From: Acanthaster planci
Lineage: Eukaryota > Echinodermata > Asteroidea > Valvatida > Acanthasteridae
Direction of reading: 5' to 3'
Assembly: GCF_001949145.1 (NCBI RefSeq)
Contig: NW_019091355.1
Coordinates: 2,811,811-2,838,068 of the forward strand
DNA length: 26,258 nucleotides
The notes under the pieces: model-generated
The model's input: only the letters and a program-made list of their open reading frames with translations
Databases searched by the model: none
Told to the model about the DNA's origin: nothing
Shown here: positions 10,160-18,016 of the stretch, piece by piece
How positions within the stretch are numbered: position 1 is the first letter of the stretch
How the letters are laid out: every line of letters starts with the position of its first letter
Made by a program: the position numbers and the translations under genes

Positions 10160-13100
10160 CTTTTATGAGAAAAAAGAACCAGCTGATGTGGTCAAGAGCA
10201 TCACGATCAAGTCCCTGCAAGTCCACCACAAAGCCAACACAAGTTGCTCAGTCATGAGCCAAGCTGCAAACTATTTCAATGAACTGGGACAAAAGCATTC
10301 CTTTCCTGATCTTCGCCCTGTTCCTTGTGACTGAACTTGTGGAGGGGCTTGAGATAGACTCAGCTCCAAAACTAAATTATGAGCAATCATATCTTTGACT
10401 TGCTGTGGGTTATGTCCATGAATGGATAAAACACAAACTTTCACTCGATTTACATCACGCGCCTCCAAAGGCTATTTTCTTACGTTTGCTGCCATGCCAC
10501 TTTTATTGTCAACTTTCCACAAATCTTGTTCCATACATGTACACTCGTTGAAAAACAGCAAATGCGTTGCAACAAATCAAAAATATCCAACACTTATTAC
10601 ACTCAGCACCTAGTCAGTTTCCGCTTGTGGTTGATTTTAAAGTGCACAACACATACATACATGTACCGATAGGTTTAAATGTCAAAAAGCTTAAACTCAA
10701 AATAAGCAATAAGCTTGCTTAATAGAGCATGAGCAACATGTTTTTATTGACAAGTTGGTTTCCTCTCTGTGAGCTGTACTTACCGATCACATACTGAAGA
10801 CACTTGGTGATGCCATAAGCAAATGCCTTATCCCTGGCATCAACACTCCTGGGGAAAAAAAAAAGATTCATTTTGACCTTTCGATTCCTCAGCGTGAAAG
10901 TGCTTCTTTACAACTCTGCGATACTTAACCCTAGCTCAGGCAAATATGACATAAACACGACATACACACTATAGTTATTTTAACACCCCTCGATAGAAAT
11001 CCTGTTCAATTTTCCCCGCTAACTGAAGAAAAATCACGGAAATGAAGCCCATTTCAATAAAGTGATGACGCTGAAATCCATTTCATGGCTCTATGCCTTT
11101 ATTGCCTCATTAAATTGTTGTGAAAGCCCTCTCTTCTCGGTCATCCACCAACCCTCTGTTGACGGGAAGTTACCGACCATGTTGTCGGAATGGTTCATAC
11201 CTTACGACAGTTAAAATCAGCGGCGCTCCTGTGGTTGAGAAGATTAAGACAAAGACGATGGTGCAGATGACGAAGGGGACCAGAGTGTTACACTGATAGG
11301 CACATGCTCCCTGGACTACGGCCCAGACACTGCTGGCAGAGGTAGCATCATCAGATGACCAAGGACCATCACCCACGTCGTCATCAGGAAGACACGAACA
11401 GTTCATAAATTGCTGTAGGCAAATAAATGAAGGATTGCATTAAACCAATACTGACGTCCGAATCTGTGTCTTGCTTCGAACAAGAAAAGAACAGATTTCA
11501 CAACACAAATTTTAACCACTTGTTGCCAGGTGGAATTTGAAGTTGCATGATGTAAAACCGGGTGATTTTCAAGATTTTGCATTTTCAAAATTTTTCAAAC
11601 AATTATAGCTTCATTTACTGGACATTTACACCCACACGAATGACTGTCTGGTGGCTACTCTAATCTGACAGACAACATCTATTGACGCCGAAGTATTTCA
11701 GCCAGGCCTGCCGCCTTGTAAAAAGAGCCCAGATTGTGCGGTGTTACAAAAGTTTCTTTTGTTCCTGAAACTGGCACAGTGCACTACTGGTGTCTTTTCA
11801 ATATGGGCTAGATTAGCGTGCAGCGGTATTGTATCGCTCACCAATGGAGCGCTGGAGCGCTTTTGTCCCCGGTGGTAATCCACTTGTGCTGAATGCCACA
11901 AACAGTGGTATATTCTCTCAAAATAATGACGGATTTCCTCCACTAGTGACAACTGAAAAAATGTTGGTAATTCCCAGCAACTCGGTCTTTTGTTCCAAGT
12001 ACAGTCTTTTGTTACCCCCAAGGACCAGCACTTTTGTCCGGTTTTGGGCCTCCTGGTTTCGTGTATAAAGCCTACGTGCCCAGCAGGATATGGTTAACAC
12101 ATTTTAATAGCACATCTTGAAACAAATTTTAAGGTCAACAATTTTAATTTCAAATTGAAAAATGCAGCATGTGGCATAGTTCTTTTAGGATATACAATTT
12201 TTGTTATTTTCAATATCGTCAAGGGCAGATCTTGAACCAAATTTTTGGGGCAGGATTTAGGGGAACATTTATAGTGGGGAGACAACTTGATATATATTTT
12301 AGTGTAAACTTTATGGTCTTTATGAGAGGTAAGGCCAATTTGTTTTGTTTTTACACATGTTGGGAAGAAAAAGAAAAAGGTAAAAAAAATGTCTTTTTCC
12401 TCTCATTTACAGTGACAACTAAACTTGCAGTACTGTACCTCATATTTTTTTGTAGAAAGTGCTCAGGATAGTCCAATCGTCTAACAATAAACTCATGGGA
12501 GAGACACGAGGACAGAACAGACTCCAACCTGCAACGGATCATTAGGAGATGAATACTGAAATACGAACCACAGTATCCATTGTGTCAGCCTGCAGGGTAC
12601 ACCCGGCAAAGCATGGAGTAATGTACGTGATGTGCTTGGCCTGTAAGCACACTGCCTGGAACGTGTCATTTCTGCAGTCACAGTCCACGTTGCAAGAGGA
12701 CTCCAAGTTGAGGATGTCTATTCTGAAAGTTAAACAGGTTGACGTCAAGGGTTGAACTGAATGTATGATGAAAATTGCCTGTGACCAGGATGGTTTTAGT
12801 CTAACACTCATCCAATACTCTCGATCAGAATGGCCATTTCCTCGGGCTTTTTCATTTGCAAGGTAAAAAATATCAATATATGTATATTTTTTATCTGTGA
12901 TTGTTAATGAAGTGTGACTTGAGAGTCACAAGTCGTCATGGCCATTATGATTTGAGTCCCTAGTCCTTGGCTAATGATCAAGTCTGAGTCACCAAAATGG
13001 CAAACTCGAGATGGACTCGAGTCCAAGTCCTGGACTACAGTTGCACAACACTAGCAAAACTAGACACAAACAGTGCTCAGAGGACACAACTGTTTGATCT

Positions 13101-15880
13101 CTTGTTTATCACAGTCAGGTGAGGGGTCCTGTGGATTGTCAACTTCTAGCAAACTGATTCTCCAGAGGGCTTCACCTGTTTCCACTGTAGTCGACATTGA
13201 TGCCAGCGATGGGCTGGTTCTCACATCCAAAGGCTTGGAGGAGCAGCTGGAACACGGTGGCAATGCAGACGCACGCCAAACACAGCTTGGTCTGGCCGAC
13301 AATCTCCAGCTTCCAGCGCCGGCAGAGGTAACCGCCCAGGATGCTCCCACAGGCCAGGGCTGGGATGACAACAGCTGCGTTCAAACGCAAAACAGGCAGA
13401 GCTGACACTTAAGCCACGGATCCATGTGACTCCAGTGGAGCAAACGAGTCCACCATAACTCACTGAGCTGCAAGCATAGCAACTCATTCAAATTATTTCA
13501 ACATGAACTGCGTGAAAGTAATTTTTGTACACCTGAAAATAATGTACTTTGGACCAGTCCTTTAAATGATTTGTAATGGACTTGACAACTTTTCACTCTA
13601 ACAGAATCACTGATGATCAGGTGGTTGTAATCATTTTGAGTCGTTGACAACTTACCGAGTCAAGAGTAAATTACAACAATTTCATTAGCCAAATAACCCA
13701 ACCTGACTTTAGACATGGTTGCAGTCGAGCCCATCACAAGTCCCCTAGAAGTCATGAGTCATCCAGTCTTAAGTCAAGTAACAAGGTACTTTAACTTTAA
13801 CAAGAGTTTTCCTTCATCATTGTTCACCCTGTTACTTGTGACTGGTCTTGTGGACTTGCGACGGACCCAACCACGACACTGCTTTAGACTTCATTCCACA
13901 GTCGAGCTCCCTTTTTCAGCCAGTATTTTCTTCCTAATCGACAATGGGGCATCATCCGACCAGCGCTTCAATTATGCCCAACTTACCGACAAGAATGTTC
14001 ACCAGACTAGTTGGCAGGCCAAACTGTGACTCGATGTACTTTGGAAAGAAACTGAGCAGGCCCGTGACCAGTCCAGTGGTCACAAACGCGAACGTTGCCA
14101 TCCAGTAGGAACCATTAGTGAAAATCCTATGCAAGGAAATTAATAATGCTGAAATGAAAGGAAAAGATAAAATAAAAAGAAAAAAAATTTGATCATATTT
14201 AGAAAGTCAGCTCTGTTTGGCTACAACAGCGCACTCAGTCATGTGAACACATGATATTCAGACTACTTCGAAATGGCAATTAGCCTGAATTATACATATG
14301 TGACTCCAGATTCCGTCTTCACAGGAAAGCAGAATTTGCAGACAGATTTTCACTTTAATGAAAGTTGTTCCTTTGTGTAACTTTGAGATTAGAAAGTTGT
14401 TTGGTAACACACCTTTGATCCCACCGAGGTTAAGAGTGCTGAACATGGGCTCCGTACTCTTGGTCTCGTCAGGCACTGCACCCTCAGCTTCTTCGTCGTC
14501 TGCCTCTCTCCACTTCTTTGGAAGCCGCTTTGGGAAGCCAAGAAACGGTATCCCAGACAGCACCAGGATGAACGCCAGGAAGATGAACAACAGCCACCAG
14601 GCGGACACCCACGCCTTGTTGGTGTGGGTCAAGGTGGTCTGGGTGCGGTAGAAGTCCACCCAGATCAGGGAGGTGGCCGAACTAGTCAGAAAGCCCAGGA
14701 CCACTCCCAGGCCGTACATACTGGACACGATTCCTGGAATGTCAGAAACGACAAACTTAGTTACTCTGCCATTCACAGGTACTTGTATCAAACTACAGAA
14801 AAACGATCGATGCATCTCAGTACTGTCTTATGAAATTAGATGAATGAAATACAACACAATTCTTAAATAAGGCATTGTGATGGCCACATTTTTCTCAGCA
14901 GCCGGTAAAGATATCTCAAGAAGTCCATGACATGTATGATTATTGATTTCAGTAAAGTGGGATACAGTTTGGAACTCTGGGGGCACATAGCACACTCAAC
15001 TTTGCTTTGAGTGCTATGCGTCCCGGGGACATTTAAAACGTCATATTCTAAATTTTAGGTTACATGTAAATGGCAACTTACCGAGGTAAAATGCGGCCCT
15101 GGTTTTCTTTACGTTATCATCGATGTAGGATACACCAAGTGGCCTTGTTGGCGCATAGCCGACCCCCGCCACAAACTGGCTCATCAGAATGATGATGTAG
15201 GCTGCTCTGTCTTCCATTGTGGTAATTTCTGAACATTCTGCACCTGAGGAGGGTAATGAATGATTGTCGTGGGGACTGCACAGGCCAAATGATACTGGAT
15301 GGTCAGGTTCATCAGCTGTGTCTTCAACCTGACGGTGATGGTATTGATAGGGTCCAAATGCAAACTGCGGGATACAGGTGGCTACCATCCCTAAGGCCAT
15401 CAGAAAGGCACTGGCCGCTATCCAGCGCGGTCGGTGGGTGTTCGGCCGTCCGCCGAGGTACGCCGCTACTGGCAGGCCTAGCATGGTGCCGATTTTGTTG
15501 ACTGTGACAACCATCCCGATCTGGTAGGCGGAGAGGCCGTACCTGGTCTCCAGGGTGGTCAAGAGGGCCACCTGGATCCCGCTGAAGAAGGCGTCGCAGG
15601 TGGTGAAAAAGCAGAGGAAGGTGACAAATGCGACGGGAGTCGCCAGCCTCTGGAGGTGAGGGGGGTGCCAGGAGCCGCAGCCAAATTGTTCACTGTCATC
15701 CTCACTCAGGGCAGCATCAGCCCTGCTTCCAGGTTCACCCCGAGTTTCAGCATTGTGTTGATCCGAATTGTTCAAGGCTCCAGACTCCGTCTTTCGTTGC
15801 TCGTCCAAAGTTGTCTCAACATCACTGTTGGGAGGGTTGGCCATAACTTTGGGAAGTTGTTCCAGCTTTAAAGATGCCAT
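9870..15880 (-). CDS. Organic anion transporting polypeptide (SLCO/OATP family), complete, 8 coding exons
   Basis: This is a sodium-independent organic anion transporter of the plasma membrane (MFS-like, 12 membrane segments). Joining 15880-15082, 14733-14413, 14148-13987, 13374-13176, 12722-12569, 11412-11201, 10848-10784 and 10159-9870 gives 2202 bases, that is 733 residues plus a TAG stop, the usual OATP length. In order it has a hydrophilic N-terminus (1-67), the CGSWHPPHLQRLATP motif before TM1 (68-82), TM1-6, a degenerate OATP signature around W308-F316, TM7-8 with FFPKYIESQFGL, a Kazal-like cysteine-rich loop between TM9 and TM10 (C504 to C552), and the C-terminal block GVIPTPIITGGLIDTTC. 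The long N-terminus and the cysteine-tryptophan motif before TM1 recall the OATP4 group, which is an inference. The start at 15880 has a good Kozak context (gtgATGG); an in-frame ATG 18 codons upstream has a weak one. The gene is head to head with the MZB1 homologue. Substrate cannot be read from sequence. Confidence 0.93.
10784..10848 (-). CDS. OATP coding exon 7: short linker exon
   Basis: A 65-base exon. The acceptor is ccccag|G at 10848 and the donor ATCG|gtaagt at 10784. It encodes (R)SVDARDKAFAYGITKCLQYVI(G), matching the OATP block 'v....K.fA.G' ahead of the last membrane segment. Both neighbouring junctions close in frame. Confidence 0.92.
11201..11412 (-). CDS. OATP coding exon 6: loop end, TM10 and TM11
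   Basis: The acceptor is gcctacag|CA at 11412 (phase 0) and the donor GTAAG|gtatga at 11201 (phase 2). It opens with QFMNCSC, whose two cysteines and NCS sequon complete the Kazal-like loop, then an acidic stretch and CAYQCNTLVPFVICTIVF, entering TM10. Confidence 0.92.
11566..12098 (+). mobile_element. Dispersed repeat copy A, in OATP intron
   Basis: About 530 bases homologous to 19131-19658, in the same orientation. Shared stretches include TTCATTTACTGGA, TTTACACCCACACGAA, CTGGTGGCTACTCTAATCTG, ACAGTGGTATA and CAGTCTTTTGTTAC. It lies antisense in the intron between OATP coding exons 5 and 6. The family is not recognised; SINE-like or other non-autonomous origin is likely. Confidence 0.8.
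12569..12722 (-). CDS. OATP coding exon 5: Kazal-like extracellular loop
   Basis: The acceptor is actttcag|A at 12722 (phase 2). It holds the Kazal-like pattern C504-x3-C508-x-C510-x8-C519-x11-C531-x3-C535, with YITPCFAGC close to the family's Y-x-S/T-P-C-x-A-G-C. NDT (512-514) is a possible glycosylation site. The 3' end is the least certain boundary in the gene: I chose GTG|gttcgt at 12569, but two other phase-0 donors lie within 15 bases. Confidence 0.85.
12905..13045. repeat. Degenerate AGTC/GACT-rich stretch in OATP intron
   Basis: The intron between OATP coding exons 4 and 5 has many short GAGTC, AAGTC and GACTCGAGTCC motifs in both orientations. A similar pattern recurs weakly at 13600-13870 in the previous intron. 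It looks like decayed simple repeat or transposon sequence. Confidence 0.4.
13176..13374 (-). CDS. OATP coding exon 4: TM8, TM9 and loop start
   Basis: The acceptor is aacgcag|CT at 13374 (phase 1) and the donor AACAG|gtgaag at 13176 (phase 2). It encodes VVIPALACGSILGGYLCRRW, matching the OATP 'P....G...GG' pattern, then a hydrophobic segment and CENQPIAGINVDYSGN, the entry to the large cysteine-rich extracellular loop. Confidence 0.92.
13987..14148 (-). CDS. OATP coding exon 3: TM7 and TM8 start
   Basis: The acceptor is ctttcatttcag|CA at 14148, chosen because it restores phase 1 and adds the family's 'SL.R.FTN' stretch. A nearer acceptor at 14126 would break the frame with the preceding exon. 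The exon encodes SLHRIFTNGSYWM and FFPKYIESQFGLP, both typical of OATPs, and ends GTCG|gtaagt. Confidence 0.92.
14413..14733 (-). CDS. OATP coding exon 2: TM5, TM6 and OATP signature region
   Basis: The acceptor is cattccag|GA at 14733 and the donor AAAG|gtgtgt at 14413, phase 1 on both sides. It encodes GIVSSMYGLGVVLGFL and then KAWVSAWWLLFIF, the position of the family signature (W-V/I-G-A-W-W-x-G-F/L). Both glycines are replaced here, by serine and leucine. The exon ends in a charged intracellular linker (KRLPKKWREADDEEAEG), usual between TM6 and TM7. Confidence 0.92.
14986..15018. repeat. Small hairpin in OATP intron 1
   Basis: CATAGCAC pairs with GTGCTATG and, after a two-base bulge, TCAA with TTGA, around a 7-base loop. 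It lies in the intron between OATP coding exons 1 and 2, about 60 bases past the exon 1 donor. Function unknown. Confidence 0.5.
15082..15880 (-). CDS. OATP coding exon 1: N-terminus and TM1 to TM4 region
   Basis: Encodes residues 1-266 plus the first base of codon 267 (phase 1). Residues 1-67 are polar and acidic. TM1 starts near residue 82 (TPVAFVTFLCFF) and TM2 near 121. YLGGRPNTHRPRW (141-153) is the OATP loop 'GG..H.PRW'. An extracellular loop (about 175-222) carries C201, C216 and a sequon NHS at 206-208. AGVGYAPTRPLGVSYIDD (238-255) is a strong family block. The donor is CTCG|gtaagt at 15082/15081. No convincing upstream non-coding exon was found. Confidence 0.93.
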
Positions 15881-16507
15881 CACAGATTCAAGTTGAACCA
15901 CAAAACATAGAAATGTTGTAACATTGGTGCACACATTAATTTACATGTATCTGTTGTATCCTGCACCAGGTTTTCTAGTTTATGGCTGACCACATTTTTG
16001 TCATCTGTGGACCGTGGACCTGAGTGTTAAAGAAAATGGGCATGAGACTAGAAGGTGGTCCGACATTAAATTCCTGCACGATCGACAAATAGCAAAGCGC
16101 AGTGAGGCGATCGCGCAGAACGATCACATCACACCCAAAATAATTAAACAACACGTGCGCACCGGTGAGCTTTGAATTTACAAACGGTAACAAAACTGCA
16201 GATAGACTGCCTAGCTACGCCTCAATGGCTAAGCATGGACAACATGATTGATAGCTAGGGAAGGAGCCAGTCAGCCAGGCCTAGTGTCAGTTTAAACACC
16301 CGTAATAGCTACTACATGTAATAATAATTAGTACTATTAACACCGTTGATAGTAGCAACACCGAGCAAGGCTCTAACTCGATGTTTTAAATACGTAAAAA
16401 CTAAAACAGCAAAGAAAATTCACCCCACTCCGAGAGTCGAATCTGAGGAAAGTGTTTCCCTTTCCGGTCACCGTCGCGTCACGCGTCGCGTGGTCGATAG
16501 TGACAAA

Positions 16508-16516
16508 AGCGCCCTC
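16508..16516 (-). promoter_or_regulatory. CTCF-like core GAGGGCGCT
   Basis: On the minus strand the context is ctctagagaGGGCGCT, close to the CTCF core (CTAGAGGGCGC-like). It lies between the two divergent genes. The same 9-mer is at 5356 and 17505 (minus strand) and 20855 (plus strand). Confidence 0.3.
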
Positions 16517-17504
16517 TCTAGAGTGATTTTTCACGTCGTTGTTATTGGCATGAACATGATGAACGCGCCGGGGTGGTCCGGGTAGCGCAAGCGCTGTGGG
16601 CCATTATGTAATTTGCCAAAAATCATAGTGATCTTCAACGTACCTGCTCATGATAAGGCCTAAAAGGCGAATATGAATGTCTTCCTCACATAAATTTATT
16701 CGTGAGAAGCATGGTGCGTTTTTGCTCAATACATTTTGTTATAACAGCAGTTTACCGAATATTTTTGTCTCTAGATTGACAGCTACTGCTGTAGCATAAT
16801 GCTGGTACCATCTGCAAGATAACATTCCATGCTTATATAATCGATATGCGCTGGGATTGATCCCCTAAGAACTCCACAGCAGATTGATTTATAACTTGAT
16901 ATTTTTATTTCGCAAAACAAAAATTCGTTTCTTTTTTTTAACCACAATAATGTCAGATTTGCTCCGATCTTAACTTTTTTCTTTGGAAGTTTATGTGATT
17001 AGTATAATTTATTAGTCGGCTCAATCAGAGGTATCTTAGACAAGCTCTTGACCGATTATCAGAATATTGGATAGTATTGCCAGTTATACAAACGAACCAG
17101 AAGGAAGCTGAAAAAATGTTGGAAATTTGTCAGTTTTCAGTTTGCTGAGCCACATCCATATATACCGAGGAACGCATCCCCATGTCCACTTTTCAAAGTA
17201 CATGTACATGTAGGACGTGATGTAGGCCTACATATCCTCTTTTTTCCAGTTTCTTCATTCTCTAAACTGGTTATTTGATAACTTTAAAAACATGAAATTT
17301 CATCTGGATGGGAACAAAATTTGCCCCACTCGTGTTTTTGAGGTGTCAACTCCATTTCGAGCATCCCTTCTCTTCTTTTCTTTGGAAATCCTGGGTCCCG
17401 CCTCCAATTGGTACTAGTGTTTACACGACGTGTCCTTAAGCCATTTGTTGCGTAGTCTTGGTCCAAGACGTCAGTGATCGATAGTTGTTTTATTTCTGTT
17501 GAAG

Positions 17505-17513
17505 AGCGCCCTC
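17505..17513 (-). promoter_or_regulatory. CTCF-like core GAGGGCGCT
   Basis: Second copy of the 9-mer in the divergent intergenic region, with the minus-strand context ttgtgcGAGGGCGCTctt. It is about 390 bases upstream of the MZB1-like start codon. Confidence 0.3.
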
Positions 17514-17638
17514 GCACAACTAGTTGAGTGAGAGCTGGCGCACGTCTAATTATGAGTCGTTGGGGGCGCACTATGCACGGTGTTCGCTATCAAGCACTAA
17601 CGTCTTGAAACCAAGACTATTCGTTGCGTGGCTTTGCC

Positions 17639-17650
17639 ATTGGACACGTG
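17639..17650 (+). promoter_or_regulatory. ERSE-II-like site (ATTGG-A-CACGTG)
   Basis: An inverted CCAAT box is followed one base later by an E-box CACGTG, about 245 bases before the MZB1-like start codon. The vertebrate ER stress element ERSE-II is ATTGG-N-CCACG, so this is one base short of a match. The ER location of the product makes such control plausible, but this is inference. Confidence 0.3.
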
Positions 17651-17893
17651 TAAAACGCATCGCGATTATGCGTATCATAACGGGTCGTAAACTTAAAGTG
17701 ATTTGTGTACCGTAGTGAGTGGCGGATACGGTGGTGGAACAATAACAGGTTGTTTGTCGTTTATAATTAATTGCCTGTTGAGCTCAGTAACTCGGTAATC
17801 TCTTGCTGGTTTCCCTTGAATGTGAAGCGTAGATCTTGCCACTCTCCCGAAGTTATCACAGATATTTTGAGCTAGAATTCGCCTGCTGTAAAC

Positions 17894-18016
17894 ATGTCAA
17901 AGCGTCCGTTGCCGTGGGAGTGGGTGGTCGTCACCTTCGCCGTGCTGGTTAGCGGGCTAGTGGCGCTCGTGTTAGCCGGGGGAGGAATGAAGTTCGAGCC
18001 CGACCCAGATGCCGAG
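17894..18016 (+). CDS. MZB1-like exon 1: signal sequence
   Basis: Encodes residues 1-41: a short basic n-region (MSKRP), a hydrophobic core (VVVTFAVLVSGLVALVLAGG) and an acidic end (EPDPDAE). The donor is GAG|gtacgg, phase 0. The core is long enough to be either a cleaved signal peptide or a membrane anchor; the family and the C-terminal KVEL favour cleavage. Confidence 0.88.

Larger units (their letters stand above)
15881..17893. promoter_or_regulatory. Divergent intergenic region holding the OATP and MZB1-like promoters
   Basis: About 2 kb separates the two start codons, which point away from each other, so both promoters must lie here or in unseen 5' exons. The stretches 16420-16600 and 17390-17720 are richer in CpG than the rest. 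Both contain an AGCGCCCTC site (16508, 17505). A CCAAT/E-box pair lies at 17639-17650, and a TATA-like ttataatt at 17761 is followed by an initiator-like TCAGT at 17784. No open frame here is convincing. Confidence 0.5.

Noticed and set aside
10160-10229. Upstream extension of the last OATP exon, which reads openly as WFFFLIKG before GVIPTPI and first suggested a frameshift with exon 7
   Set aside because: The stretch is the pyrimidine tract of the acceptor. Splicing at 10159 restores frame and gives the normal family length and motif.
9798-10334. 178-codon plus-strand frame
   Set aside because: It is the antisense shadow of the last OATP exon, whose minus-strand product fits the family.
11698-12068. 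Open frames of 79 to 107 codons inside dispersed repeat copy A
   Set aside because: They lie wholly in the repeat. The related copy B keeps only faint similarity in the same frame, with gaps, so coding is not supported.
14126-14148. Acceptor at 14126 (catag|G) for OATP coding exon 3
   Set aside because: It breaks phase with the preceding donor. The acceptor at 14148 has a better tract, keeps frame and adds the expected SLHR motif.
15881-15934. Upstream in-frame ATG for OATP at 15934
   Set aside because: It has a weak Kozak context and adds 18 residues with no family counterpart. The ATG at 15880 has G at -3 and +4.
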